64,000 nt of DNA from Longitalea arenae. Lineage in GTDB: Bacteria; Bacteroidota; Bacteroidia; Chitinophagales; Chitinophagaceae. This document shows, one piece after another, positions 1 through 8,312 of this stretch. The position numbers and the translations under genes are program-made. The DNA is taken from contig NZ_JAFFJX010000001.1 in the NCBI RefSeq assembly GCF_016924755.1, forward strand, positions 682,001-746,000, given 5' to 3'. A model generated the notes under the pieces. That model searched no databases. It saw nothing but the letters and a program-made list of their open reading frames with translations, and was not told the DNA's origin. Positions within the stretch are counted from its first letter, which is position 1, and the number at the start of each line of letters is the position of its first letter.

Positions 1-2
1 TC

Positions 3-737
3 CTGTTACAAAGCATTGAGCGGTTCAATGTAGAAGGGAAGATCCTGAACGGGTACTTTGTATGTTATTTCATTTTGCAAACCCTGCTTATTCATGTGCC
101 TTTGCTGATCGCGCTGGTTGGCGGTGATATGATCGCAGGCGAAGCCAATATGGGCACCTTGCGCTTACTGATCAGCAAACCCATTAGCCGCAGTACTTTG
201 CTGGTGAGTAAATTTCTGGCTGCAACCATTTACACCTTGCTGCTATTGATTTGGATGGCCTTTTTGTCGCTGCTTCTTTCCCTGCTGGTCTTTGGTTCGG
301 GCGACCTGATGGTATTTCAAAGCCAGGTGATCATTCATATCCCGCAGTCGGATGTGTTCTGGCGTTATCTGGCAGCCTTTGCTTTTGCCGCCATTGCCAT
401 GACCACTGTAGCCGCCCTGTCATTTTTCTTGTCGCTGTTCGCCGAGAACTCCATTGGTCCCATCGTTGCAGCAATGAGCATTGTGATCGTGTGTACCATT
501 CTTACGACAATGGACCTGCCTTTGTTCTTATCTATGAAGCCATACTTGTTCACTTCACATATGCTGGGCTGGAAAGGTTTTTTTGATATTCAGGCAACCA
601 CTGGCAATAGTGCGGTGCCGGGCAGCATTCAGAACCTGCCTGGTATCCTTCGTTCTGCAATCATACTAATGGTGCATATAGTTGGTTTTGTAAGTGCTGC
701 AGTAGTGATCTTCAGAAGGAAGGACGTTTTATCATGA
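3..737 (+). CDS. ABC-2 type transporter permease, 5'-truncated by window edge
   Basis: Membrane permease subunit of an ABC exporter. The frame is open from base 3 to the stop TGA at 735-737, so the true start lies upstream of the window and about 244 residues are visible. They contain a conserved ABC-2 stretch (ALVGGDMIAGE, then TLRLLISKPISR) and several hydrophobic segments, including a long one around LLLLIWMAFLSLLLSLLVFG and others near the C-terminus. The partner ATPase should lie upstream. Substrate is unknown. The family is clear from the GE-x-R-x-LLSKPISR-type motif and the topology. Confidence 0.85.
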   Translation: MLQSIERFNVEGKILNGYFVCYFILQTLLIHVPLLIALVGGDMIAGEANMGTLRLLISKPISRSTLLVSKFLAATIYTLLLLIWMAFLSLLLSLLVFGSGDLMVFQSQVIIHIPQSDVFWRYLAAFAFAAIAMTTVAALSFFLSLFAENSIGPIVAAMSIVIVCTILTTMDLPLFLSMKPYLFTSHMLGWKGFFDIQATTGNSAVPGSIQNLPGILRSAIILMVHIVGFVSAAVVIFRRKDVLS

Positions 738-741
738 CGAT

Positions 742-845
742 TTAGAAGTAAGAAATAACAGGTGAGAATTATGAGTTAACAGATAGTTTTAATGGCCGAA
801 ATTCGGGATCTTCCTTCTTCGTATTTCTTACTTTCGACTTCGTAT
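742..845. repeat. Inverted pair of heptanucleotide arrays between convergent genes
   Basis: Six consecutive 7-base units run from 742 to 783 (units such as TTAGAAG, TAAGAAA, TAACAGG) and begin four bases after the permease stop. Five units of a different strand sense run from 811 to 845 (TTCCTTC, TTCGTAT, TTCTTAC) and reach the stop codon of the kinase gene. Bases 746-758 are nearly the reverse complement of 822-835, so the transcript of either strand could fold into a long hairpin. A role as a shared 3' end is inference. Confidence 0.7.
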
Positions 846-2833
846 CAGTCTGCCAGCGTAAAATGAAAGGTGCTGCCTTTGCCGGCTTCCGATTCAACCC
901 AGATGGTGCCGCCATGCAACTCTACAATTTTTTTGCAATGCGCCAGGCCAATGCCCGATCCTTCATACACCGAACGGTTGTGCAGGCGTTGAAAAATAAT
1001 AAATATGCGTTGCTGGTATTGTTTCTCAATACCGATGCCATTATCGCGGAATGCAAAATGCCAATGGCCGTTTTCTTTAGTAGTTGATATCTCAATACGT
1101 GGCGCAATCCCCGGTTTCTGGAATTTGATGGAATTGCTGATCAGGTTTTGAAAGAGGAGTTTCAATTCAGTCCGGAAAGCATTTACCAGCGGCAGATTGC
1201 CTGTGGTGATCTCCGCTTTGTTCTCTTTGATCACCTTATTCAGATCGGCCAGTACTTCGGCCAGTGCTACATTGCAGTCAACCGGCTCAAACTGCTTTTC
1301 CCGGCCGATGCGTGAATAATCAAGCAGGTCTTTGATCAATGTTTTCATTCGGTCAGATGCCTGGATCACATAATCGATATACCGGTCGGCATTTTGATCG
1401 ATCTTGCCATGGTATTGTTTGCGAAGTAATTCTACAAAGCTCGATGTGGTACGCAAAGGTTCCTGCAGATCGTGGGAGGCCACATAGGCGAATTGTTCCA
1501 GTTCCTTGTTTTTGATTTCTAACTCCGCTGTACGTTGCTGTACTTTTTTCTCCAGGGTAATATTCGCTTCTCTGATCTCCTTCTCCAGGCGTTTCTTTTC
1601 AGAAATATCGCGAATGGCAGTTGTTATAAGTACCCCTTCTTCTGTTTCCAGCGGACTTATACTTAATTCTACCGGAAATTCTTCTCCGTTCTTTCGACGC
1701 CCTAATAGCTCAAGGCCAACACCTGTGGAGCGAACGCCGGGATTATCATAAAAGAGTTTTTGATTTTCGAGCGGGCCGGTTCGAAACCGTTCCGGTAATA
1801 ACAACTCTACATTACAACCGATGAGTTCATTTTTATTATACCCAAAGATATTTTCACATTGATTATTCACCAGGTGAATGATCCCTTTCTCACTCACAAT
1901 TACAATAGCATCGGGCGCTGACTCCAACAGTCCTTTGAACTTCTGCTGTGCCTGTTCAATAACACTGATGCTACGGGCTAGTTCTTCTGCCATGGTGTTG
2001 AAATTATTAGCCAGTATGCCGATCTCATCTTTTGAAAATGCTTTTGCCTTGCGGGTAAAATCATTTTTGGCAACCGCCTTGGCCGATTGAAGGATCTCAT
2101 TCAATCCTTTTTGGATATTGCGGCTTACGATTATGGCCAATGTTAAACCGGTTACTTCAACGGTAAGGGCAATGGCAAACAATAATTTCAGCACCAGGTT
2201 TTCCAGCCAGCGCGAACCTTCGCCCAATACATAAGAGAATTCATCTTCCAGCTTGGTAAGACGGGCGTTCAACGGGTCTACCGCCTGAATGATCTTGTTG
2301 ATATTTTCCTGCGAAGGATTGCCGGAGTTGATCTCTTTATGCAATTGTTCGCCGATGGGAATGAATTCAGCTACCAGCGGATCGGCTGCAGTCCATGCCT
2401 TGATGGCTTTATTGATATAGGAAATTCTGTTGAACCGGGTGAACAGGGTGATCATACCGTCTACATCGTCTTTATGATTTCGACCTTCGATAAAACCCTG
2501 GCGCGCGGTATCCATGTTCGGATTTTTCTTGCTTAATTCAACCAAAGTTTTATGATCACCCCTGGGCACCTTCATAAATTCCTTGAATTTCTCGTAATCG
2601 GCCTCGTCATGTGTACGGCTGTAGCGCAGCAATTGATACATAGCGTCTTTTTGCGCTTTTGACCAAAGTCCTTCACCGCTTACATATGCCCTTACCGATG
2701 AAAGCGTATGAATGGAAAAAACCAGCGCCCCCAGTTCGATCGCTATCAGGGTAGCCATGATGCCTACCGTGAAATATAACTTTTTGGCAATGGATACGTT
2801 TTTAAACCACTTGAAAAGCGAAACACCTTTCAT
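845..2833 (-). CDS. Membrane sensor histidine kinase (HAMP-PAS-HisKA-HATPase)
   Basis: Two-component sensor kinase of 662 residues. A first membrane segment lies near residues 19-42, followed by a helical extracytoplasmic sensor region to about 210, a second membrane segment (about 212-236), HAMP (about 237-290), a PAS domain (about 302-420, with LLESAPDAIVIVSEKG), a short coiled coil, and a HisKA domain with the phospho-acceptor His454 in ASHDLQEPLRT. The ATPase domain shows an N box (NLISNSIKF), G1 (DNGIGI) and G2 (GSGIGLAHC). The HDLQEPLR form is typical of bacteriophytochrome-like kinases. No response regulator is adjacent, so the partner is unknown. Its stop codon touches a heptanucleotide array. 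Confidence 0.92.
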   Translation of the reverse strand: MKGVSLFKWFKNVSIAKKLYFTVGIMATLIAIELGALVFSIHTLSSVRAYVSGEGLWSKAQKDAMYQLLRYSRTHDEADYEKFKEFMKVPRGDHKTLVELSKKNPNMDTARQGFIEGRNHKDDVDGMITLFTRFNRISYINKAIKAWTAADPLVAEFIPIGEQLHKEINSGNPSQENINKIIQAVDPLNARLTKLEDEFSYVLGEGSRWLENLVLKLLFAIALTVEVTGLTLAIIVSRNIQKGLNEILQSAKAVAKNDFTRKAKAFSKDEIGILANNFNTMAEELARSISVIEQAQQKFKGLLESAPDAIVIVSEKGIIHLVNNQCENIFGYNKNELIGCNVELLLPERFRTGPLENQKLFYDNPGVRSTGVGLELLGRRKNGEEFPVELSISPLETEEGVLITTAIRDISEKKRLEKEIREANITLEKKVQQRTAELEIKNKELEQFAYVASHDLQEPLRTTSSFVELLRKQYHGKIDQNADRYIDYVIQASDRMKTLIKDLLDYSRIGREKQFEPVDCNVALAEVLADLNKVIKENKAEITTGNLPLVNAFRTELKLLFQNLISNSIKFQKPGIAPRIEISTTKENGHWHFAFRDNGIGIEKQYQQRIFIIFQRLHNRSVYEGSGIGLAHCKKIVELHGGTIWVESEAGKGSTFHFTLAD

Positions 2834-3070
2834 CTGAAATTATTTAGTTAAACCCGCCAGGGGGGCTGTTATGGCGAAATAAATTTGAAACCACCTGCAG
2901 CGTACCAGCGCAGGAATGATCACAGGTAACTTTGCCTGCCTTTTGATTGGTTGAACCTTAGTCTGGGAATACCTATTTTGCTACTAAACGGGCCGGGGGC
3001 AGTGAAGCAGCTGCCAATGTGTGGAAGATAGTAAAATTTCAAGGATTGTAAGCGGCCGGATAAAAAATAA

Positions 3071-3109
3071 AGCCTGAAAGAAATACACCTATTGTACTTC
3101 TTTCAGGCT
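3071..3109 (-). terminator. Intrinsic terminator of the oxidoreductase gene
   Basis: AGCCTGAAAGAA at 3071-3082 is perfectly complementary to 3098-3109, and pairing extends further inward with one mismatch. On the minus strand the hairpin is followed by a T-rich run. It lies 20 bases beyond the stop at 3129. Confidence 0.85.
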
Positions 3110-3128
3110 GAATTATTTTTAGTTCGGC

Positions 3129-4484
3129 TTAGAAACCGTACTTGGTTACTCCCGGTATGGGAACGGGATAATACCCTTCGTCATTAGGTAATACAGGCGG
3201 CATGGCATTGAAGTCATATGTTTTAGGTTGCAGGTCTAAACCCGAGTTCAATGCTTTATCCCATTCTACCACCTGGCCGCTATAGGTAGCCATACGGCCG
3301 AGGATCGAGCTCATGGTACTTTTGGCTCCCATTTCTGCATCGGCGAATTTGAATTCACCTTTCGCAATAGCCGCAAACAACTCATCGTGTTCGGTTTGGT
3401 AGGGATTGTTCTCGTTCTGTTTATCAAACTGAAACAATACTTTTCCCTTATAATCGGTAATATTGGCGTCACCGCACTGGATCTTTCCTTTGGTGCCGAT
3501 CAGCAGCTCGTCAACTTTACTCATCGTGCCGGGTATATGGCGGCACTGACTGTTCAATACCGAACCATCGGCGTAGGTAAATTCTACATAATGGTGATCA
3601 AATATTTCACCATGCTCTTTTCCCTTACGAACCTGGCGGCCACCCATACCCTGCGCCTTAACGGGATACCCTTCTTTGAACCAGTTCACCACATCGATAT
3701 TATGAATATGCTGTTCGCAGATATGGTCGCCACATAACCATACAAAATAGTACCAGTTACGCATCTGGTATTCCATTTCGGTTTGTGCATACTGGCGTTT
3801 ACGTACCCACACGCCATCGTTATTCCACCAGGCTTGCGCCGAGGTAATATCACCTATAAGTTTTTTGCGTTTAAATAACTCGCGGTAGGAATTCTGATAG
3901 TGACGTTGCAAACCAACTACTACATTTAATTTTTTCTGTTTGGCTGCTTCGGCGGCTTCCAGCACTTTTTTTACACCAGCCGGGTCGGTCGCGACCGGCT
4001 TTTCCATAAATACATGTTTGTTTTGTTTAATGGCCTCTTCGAAGTGAAGCGGACGGAAGCCGGGCGGAGTTGCCAGGATGACAACATCGGCAAGAGGAAT
4101 GGCTTTCAGATAGGCATCAAAGCCTGAAAATTTTCTTTCTTCGGGAACGTCAATGCGTTCGGTAAGATTAATACCTGGATTATTTTTGGCGGATTCTGGT
4201 GAGGTTAACCGTTTAAAGCTGCGGTCGAGATTATCCCGAAATGCATCGGCCATGGCCACCAGCTTAACGTTTTGTTTACTCAATAAGGCCTGCATGGCAG
4301 CGCCGGTACCACGGCCGCCGCAACCGATCAAGGCTACTTTTATGGTATCATCTGCCCCCGAAAAAAAATTGGCTCTTGAGATCAATGGTGCTGCAAGTAT
4401 TCCTCCGGCCAGCCAGGTAGATTGTTTTACGAAACGGCGGCGCGAAGCGGCAAGGTTGTTAGATTGTTCAGTGCTCATTGGCAT
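3129..4484 (-). CDS. Gfo/Idh/MocA family oxidoreductase with Tat signal
   Basis: NAD(P)-dependent oxidoreductase of 451 residues, probably acting on a sugar or cyclitol in the periplasm. The N-terminus carries a twin-arginine signal (SRRRFVKQSTWLAGG) with a hydrophobic stretch. The Rossmann fold follows with VALIGCGGRGTG, and the family motif EKPVATDP supplies the usual lysine. The long C-terminal half matches the Bacteroidota Tat-exported subgroup. Met1 and Met3 are both possible starts. It sits 55 bases downstream of a sulfatase-modifying-factor-like gene on the same strand and probably shares its mRNA. The exact substrate cannot be read from the sequence. Confidence 0.9.
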   Translation of the reverse strand: MPMSTEQSNNLAASRRRFVKQSTWLAGGILAAPLISRANFFSGADDTIKVALIGCGGRGTGAAMQALLSKQNVKLVAMADAFRDNLDRSFKRLTSPESAKNNPGINLTERIDVPEERKFSGFDAYLKAIPLADVVILATPPGFRPLHFEEAIKQNKHVFMEKPVATDPAGVKKVLEAAEAAKQKKLNVVVGLQRHYQNSYRELFKRKKLIGDITSAQAWWNNDGVWVRKRQYAQTEMEYQMRNWYYFVWLCGDHICEQHIHNIDVVNWFKEGYPVKAQGMGGRQVRKGKEHGEIFDHHYVEFTYADGSVLNSQCRHIPGTMSKVDELLIGTKGKIQCGDANITDYKGKVLFQFDKQNENNPYQTEHDELFAAIAKGEFKFADAEMGAKSTMSSILGRMATYSGQVVEWDKALNSGLDLQPKTYDFNAMPPVLPNDEGYYPVPIPGVTKYGF

Positions 4485-4539
4485 CAGTTTTAGTATAACA
4501 AAATCAGGAACCCTATACTATATTGACCGGTAACGCAGG

Positions 4540-5499
4540 TTACTCATGGCAATATTTTTTATAAAATGCTTCTGCTTCTTCAGCAGTAGGCGCTTTTAGC
4601 GGACGAACCACGCGAAAGCCAACGGCCATGGCATCGGTTAACCACCATTTGCTTTTGGGCATCTGGGGATCGCGTTTATTCCAGGAAGGATCGGATGGCA
4701 GGCGGCTGGCACAACGCAGAGCATCCGGTTTATCAAGATAACCACCGCCACGAACGGCACGCGGATAAGTGACCGTTGGCGCTACCGTAGGATTATGCGC
4801 CGTATCACCCAGCGCTGTAAAATAATCTTCCCGGAATTCGTCCAGCGTCCATTCACTTACATTTCCAAGCATATCATATAAGCCCCAGGCATTCGGTTTC
4901 TTCTGCCCGGTTTTCTGGTATTTTTTATTGCTGTTATCAGCGAACCAGGCATAGTCTTTCAACTGCTTTACGTCATTGCCAAAGTAATAGGCGCTGGTAC
5001 TGCCGGCCCTGCAGGCGTATTCCCATTCAGCTTCGGTGGGCAGGCGGTAAAAAACGCCTGTCTTTTTATACAACCAGCGGCAGTACATCATAGCCGTATA
5101 TTGCGACATGCTGTTAACCGGAAATCCACCCTGCTTGCCCATGCCCCAGCTGAGGTCAATATATTGTGGTGTAGGGCGGGTAACAGCATCTACTTCAGAA
5201 TCACGCGGGGTGTTTTCATCGTTAAAGAACAAAAGGAATTCATCATAGGTCACTTCTTTAGCGCCCATCCAGAAAGCATCGAGGCTGATCTTTTTGGCAG
5301 GTCCTTCTGTTGGCTTGCGGCCTGCTTCGGCAGCCGGACTACCCATAACAAAGCTACCAGCCTGTACAGGTACCATGTTAAACTGTACGGTACTGCCCGG
5401 TATGCTCTGGTCATAAGGTATGAATTCGGTTGAAGTACTCGTTTGCGCTATGGCGCTGGCAATCGAAAACAAAAAAGAAATTACAAATACTGATTTCAC
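4540..5499 (-). CDS. Secreted SUMF1/formylglycine-generating-enzyme-like protein
   Basis: 319-residue protein with a cleavable signal peptide (hydrophobic residues 3-15, then AIAQ). The rest is an FGE/SUMF1 domain: PVQAGSFVMGS, then FWMGAKEVTYDEF, FYRLPTEAEWEYACRAG, NAWGLYDMLGNVSEW, RAVRGGGY and a final VGFRVVR. True formylglycine-generating enzymes use a cysteine pair in the C-terminal part. Here the stretch after RGGGY has one Cys (LRCASR), so generating activity is doubtful and a binding role is more likely (inference). No sulfatase gene is nearby. It leads a two-gene unit with the Gfo/Idh/MocA gene. Confidence 0.85.
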   Translation of the reverse strand: MKSVFVISFLFSIASAIAQTSTSTEFIPYDQSIPGSTVQFNMVPVQAGSFVMGSPAAEAGRKPTEGPAKKISLDAFWMGAKEVTYDEFLLFFNDENTPRDSEVDAVTRPTPQYIDLSWGMGKQGGFPVNSMSQYTAMMYCRWLYKKTGVFYRLPTEAEWEYACRAGSTSAYYFGNDVKQLKDYAWFADNSNKKYQKTGQKKPNAWGLYDMLGNVSEWTLDEFREDYFTALGDTAHNPTVAPTVTYPRAVRGGGYLDKPDALRCASRLPSDPSWNKRDPQMPKSKWWLTDAMAVGFRVVRPLKAPTAEEAEAFYKKYCHE

Positions 5500-5879
5500 A
5501 AGGCTGTTTTTGGTGAGAAGGTGAAAATTAAGAAATTAAAACACTTGATTACATCCTTACCCGATTTAGTTTTTAGAAAACGTTTGCACCGGGCCCAAAC
5601 CGCATACCTCCGATGCATGACGTTAACAGCCTGTGTTTGGTTGCAATAACTAACTATATTCCATAAACAAAAATGCTTAATAAGTTTAGCATTATGCAAA
5701 CCGGATCTGGTCATTCTATATATAAAATACCCGTTATTTGTTGCAGCCTATACTCTCTTATAAGTCGTTCAACGCTGCCTGTACCCTAAACCAGCAGGTG
5801 GTTCTTTATTTTTTGTTTTATCCGCCATCAGGTTGGTGGCTTAATATTATTATACATAATTTTAGAAAAACGGCACTAT
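5500..5879. promoter_or_regulatory. Divergent intergenic region, 380 bases
   Basis: Separates the minus-strand FGE-like gene from the plus-strand TIM-barrel gene, so it must hold both promoters. The minus-strand side begins with a weak heptad run (5514-5541, units such as GTGAAAA and TTAAGAA). The plus side is AT-rich before 5880. No perfect TAnnTTTG site and no convincing coding sequence is seen. Confidence 0.45.
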
Positions 5880-6812
5880 ATGAAAAGACGATCCTTTCTG
5901 CAACAAACGGCTCTGGCTGGCGCTTCCTTATTAACTGCTTCAGGCGTACATGCTGCTGCTACACCCCACTACCCCGAACATTTACCTGTTGCAGAGAAGC
6001 CTTTTAATTTGAATTATGCTTTTCACGATGGTATGTTCAAGAACCATGGCGGCAATGATATCATTGACCAGATAAAATTCGGCTATGACCATGGTTTTCG
6101 TTCCATTGAAGATAATGGTATGATGAAACGCGCAGCAGAACAACAAAAGAAAATAGGCGACACTTTACAAAAGCTGGGTATGAGCATGGGTGTATTTGTG
6201 ATCACATCAGATAACTGGCACTGGAATACCACCCTCACCACGGGCAAACAGGAATGGATAGATAAAATGCTCAATGATTGCAAAACCGCGGTGGAAGTGG
6301 CTAAACGCTGCGGCGCCAGATGGATGACGGTTGTGCCGGGCAATTTTGACAGATCCCTGCCTTTTGATTACCAGACAGCCAATGTAATTACCGCCTTGCG
6401 TAAAGCGAGCGCCATACTCGAGCCACATGGCCTGGTAATGGTGCTGGAAATGTTAAGCGATAACCCCGACCTCTTCCTGCGACATTCTGCCCAGGCCTAC
6501 ATGATCTGTAAAGCGGTGAACAGCCCTTCCTGCAAAATGCTGTTTGATATGTACCATATGCAACGCAATGAAGGAGACATCATTAATAACCTCAATAAAT
6601 CCTGGGACGAGATCGGTTACCTGCAAATAGGCGATAATCCTGGCAGAAAGGAACCCGGTACCGGCGAAATGAACTACAGGAATATTTTCAAGCACATTCA
6701 TAGCAAAGGATTTAAAGGCATTTTGGGCATGGAACATGGAAATTTCCAACAGGGAAAAGAGGGCGAACTGGCTTTGATCAGGGCGTATCGTGAGGCGGAC
6801 AGTTTTCTGTAA
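5880..6812 (+). CDS. Tat-exported TIM-barrel isomerase (hydroxypyruvate isomerase-like)
   Basis: 310-residue protein of the xylose-isomerase-like TIM-barrel superfamily, closest in style to hydroxypyruvate isomerase. Residues 1-25 are a twin-arginine signal (KRRSFLQQTALAGASLL). Barrel landmarks that would carry the metal ligands are the Glu in VMVLEMLSD, the Asp and His in LFDMYHMQ, and the Glu in GILGMEHGN. It diverges from the FGE-like/oxidoreductase pair, and all three gene products appear exported, so a shared role in periplasmic sugar-acid metabolism is plausible but inferred. The ATG at 5880 gives a complete Tat signal, which decides the start. Confidence 0.85.
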   Translation: MKRRSFLQQTALAGASLLTASGVHAAATPHYPEHLPVAEKPFNLNYAFHDGMFKNHGGNDIIDQIKFGYDHGFRSIEDNGMMKRAAEQQKKIGDTLQKLGMSMGVFVITSDNWHWNTTLTTGKQEWIDKMLNDCKTAVEVAKRCGARWMTVVPGNFDRSLPFDYQTANVITALRKASAILEPHGLVMVLEMLSDNPDLFLRHSAQAYMICKAVNSPSCKMLFDMYHMQRNEGDIINNLNKSWDEIGYLQIGDNPGRKEPGTGEMNYRNIFKHIHSKGFKGILGMEHGNFQQGKEGELALIRAYREADSFL

Positions 6813-6850
6813 GGCTTCGTTAAAAATGGTAGCGCCAGGTGGGCTTGTGT

Positions 6851-6858
6851 TAATTTTG
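6851..6858 (+). promoter_or_regulatory. Bacteroidota -7 element TAATTTTG just upstream of a start codon
   Basis: Exact TAnnTTTG match ending four bases before the ATG at 6863. If used, transcription would start at or within a few bases of the start codon, giving a leaderless or nearly leaderless mRNA. A clear TTTG -33 element is not seen. Confidence 0.5.
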
Positions 6859-6862
6859 CAGC

Positions 6863-7579
6863 ATGAACAGGCTGATGAAAAAAATATTTGTTCCCGGCAG
6901 TTTACTGGTATTTCTCTTATTGCCGGCTATTGTAGGCCAGGCACAGGATGCCAATGAGCTCATAAAAAAAGTGAAAGATAAACTGGCGCTTGTAAAGGAC
7001 TACCAGGCGGAAGGGGTCATGAAGACCGATGTATCGTTCATGAAAGTGCCCGAGTCGAAGGTAACCATCTATTATAAGAAACCCGACAAGTTCAAGATCA
7101 AAAAGCAGGATGGTATTTCTATAGTGCCCAAAGGCGGCGGCAATATAAATCTGGCGGCCTTATTTGAAGGCGATAACTACACGGCTGTTCCGGCCGGTAA
7201 GGGAAACATAAATGGCGCACCCGTTGCTATTGTGAAGCTATTGCCATTGGACGAAAAAAGTGATGTGGTGGTTTCCACCCTCTATATCGATGAAAAAGAT
7301 GCCCTGGTCAAAAAAGCTGTTATTACTACCCGGGAAAACGGGACCTATGAAATGGAAATGCAATACGGTAAATATACCAACCGCGGCCTGCCGGATGTAA
7401 TTACTTTTCTCTTTGCAACCAAAGATTATAAACTTCCTAAAGGACTTGCTTTTGATTACGATGCCGGCGAGCAACAACAAAAAACGAATACAGGAAGTGG
7501 AAATCAAAAGGGGAAGATCCAGATCTCTTATACCAGCTATATTATCAATAAGGGCATAGGTAATGAAATATTTAAGTAA
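6863..7579 (+). CDS. LolA-like outer membrane lipoprotein-sorting protein
   Basis: 238-residue exported protein with a signal peptide (hydrophobic residues 8-24, cleavage near GQAQ). The body has the LolA/LolB-like pattern of an N-terminal helix (ANELIKKVKDKLALVKDYQAEG) followed by antiparallel strands such as VTIYYKKPDKFKIKKQDG and the later STLYIDEKDALVKKAVITT. This family binds lipids or lipoproteins in the periplasm. It is not part of an obvious lol operon; a -7 element lies immediately before its start. Family assignment rests on pattern rather than a unique motif. Confidence 0.75.
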   Translation: MNRLMKKIFVPGSLLVFLLLPAIVGQAQDANELIKKVKDKLALVKDYQAEGVMKTDVSFMKVPESKVTIYYKKPDKFKIKKQDGISIVPKGGGNINLAALFEGDNYTAVPAGKGNINGAPVAIVKLLPLDEKSDVVVSTLYIDEKDALVKKAVITTRENGTYEMEMQYGKYTNRGLPDVITFLFATKDYKLPKGLAFDYDAGEQQQKTNTGSGNQKGKIQISYTSYIINKGIGNEIFK

Positions 7580-8004
7580 CGTTAGTTAGTACCAATAACA
7601 TGGATGTTTCCCAACTGTATTGACCCGCATCAGGTAGTTTAATTTTTTTTTAATGTCAGTTTCATGATAATCAACCTGTTGATTAATAGGTATAACTCAT
7701 TATTACCGGGTAGAAGAAATAATATATTCAATGCATGCGTTATATATGCGCACTTTAAATGTGAAGAGTACACCTGAAAACTGAAAACATGTCTTTATTT
7801 CTGCGATTAAGCAATTTACCTGCCGGTTATTTATTTTCTTACAGAACCATCACTGTTGTATTGCAGAATACAGCACCCCTGGTTATGAAAGAGAATGATC
7901 GCAACAGTAATACTTACTAAAAATATATTGTTTGGCGGCTCCGCATGGAACTGGCGGATCTGTAGGGGCATGATCTTACATCATAGCTGTACGAAACATC
8001 TTGC
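7580..8004. other. Gene-free stretch with several short hairpins
   Basis: About 425 bases with no supportable coding sequence. AT-rich at the left, with small perfect inverted repeats: AATCAA-cctg-TTGATT near 7669-7684, TCCGC-N9-GCGGA near 7940-7958 and ATGAT-cttac-ATCAT near 7970-7984. It leads directly into the direct-repeat array that begins at about 8005. Confidence 0.5.
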
Positions 8005-8244
8005 TTAGACCTTAACTTATGGTTGTCTTGCTCTGATGTGTATCTTCCTGAACCTTAACCTATGCTGTGCATAGACCAGTTACTGAACTGGCTAACGCAT
8101 TTCCTAAACCTTGGCCTATGCTTTTGCCGATGGTAGTTGCAATGACTGGCAACTTATTTTGTAAACCTTAGCTTATGTGAGATAGTTGTCTGCCCCCGGC
8201 AGACAGGCTTACAAGGCCAATCTATTTCGTAAACCTTAGCCTAC
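8005..8244. repeat. Five degenerate direct repeats with interleaved hairpins
   Basis: The core ACCTTARCYTATG occurs at 8009-8021, 8052-8064, 8108-8120, 8165-8177 and 8233-8244 (last copy ends TAC). Copies 2-5 are also preceded by a shared TTTCSTAA-like flank, making a unit of about 21 bases. Start-to-start spacings are 43, 56, 57 and 68 bases. The spaces contain perfect or near-perfect hairpins: CCAGTT/AACTGG, AGTTGC/GCAACT and GTCTGCC/GGCAGAC. Spacing is not a multiple of three and there is no ORF, so a repeat protein is unlikely. Confidence 0.7.
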
Positions 8245-8260
8245 TTGTCCTATCTAAATA

Positions 8261-8292
8261 AAAGATCCTCCCGATGATACAGGAGGATCTTT
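8261..8292. terminator. Bidirectional intrinsic terminator
   Basis: Perfect 11-bp inverted repeat, AAAGATCCTCC at 8261-8271 and its complement at 8282-8292. It lies 20 bases past the pdxA stop on the minus strand and also directly after the direct-repeat array on the plus strand, so it could end transcripts from both sides. Confidence 0.85.
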
Positions 8293-8312
8293 GTTTATAT
8301 GCTCAATGCTGT

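Noticed and set aside
1770-1790. GGTTCGAA stretch resembling a tRNA T-arm
   Set aside because: Lies inside the sensor kinase coding sequence and has no matching acceptor or anticodon stems.
5496-5714. Minus-strand ORF of 72 residues upstream of the FGE-like gene
   Set aside because: Composition is typical of intergenic sequence and it overlaps the FGE start and its likely promoter.
8005-8244. CRISPR array from five repeats of about 21 bases
   Set aside because: Repeats differ from each other, spacer lengths range widely, and spacers contain hairpins.
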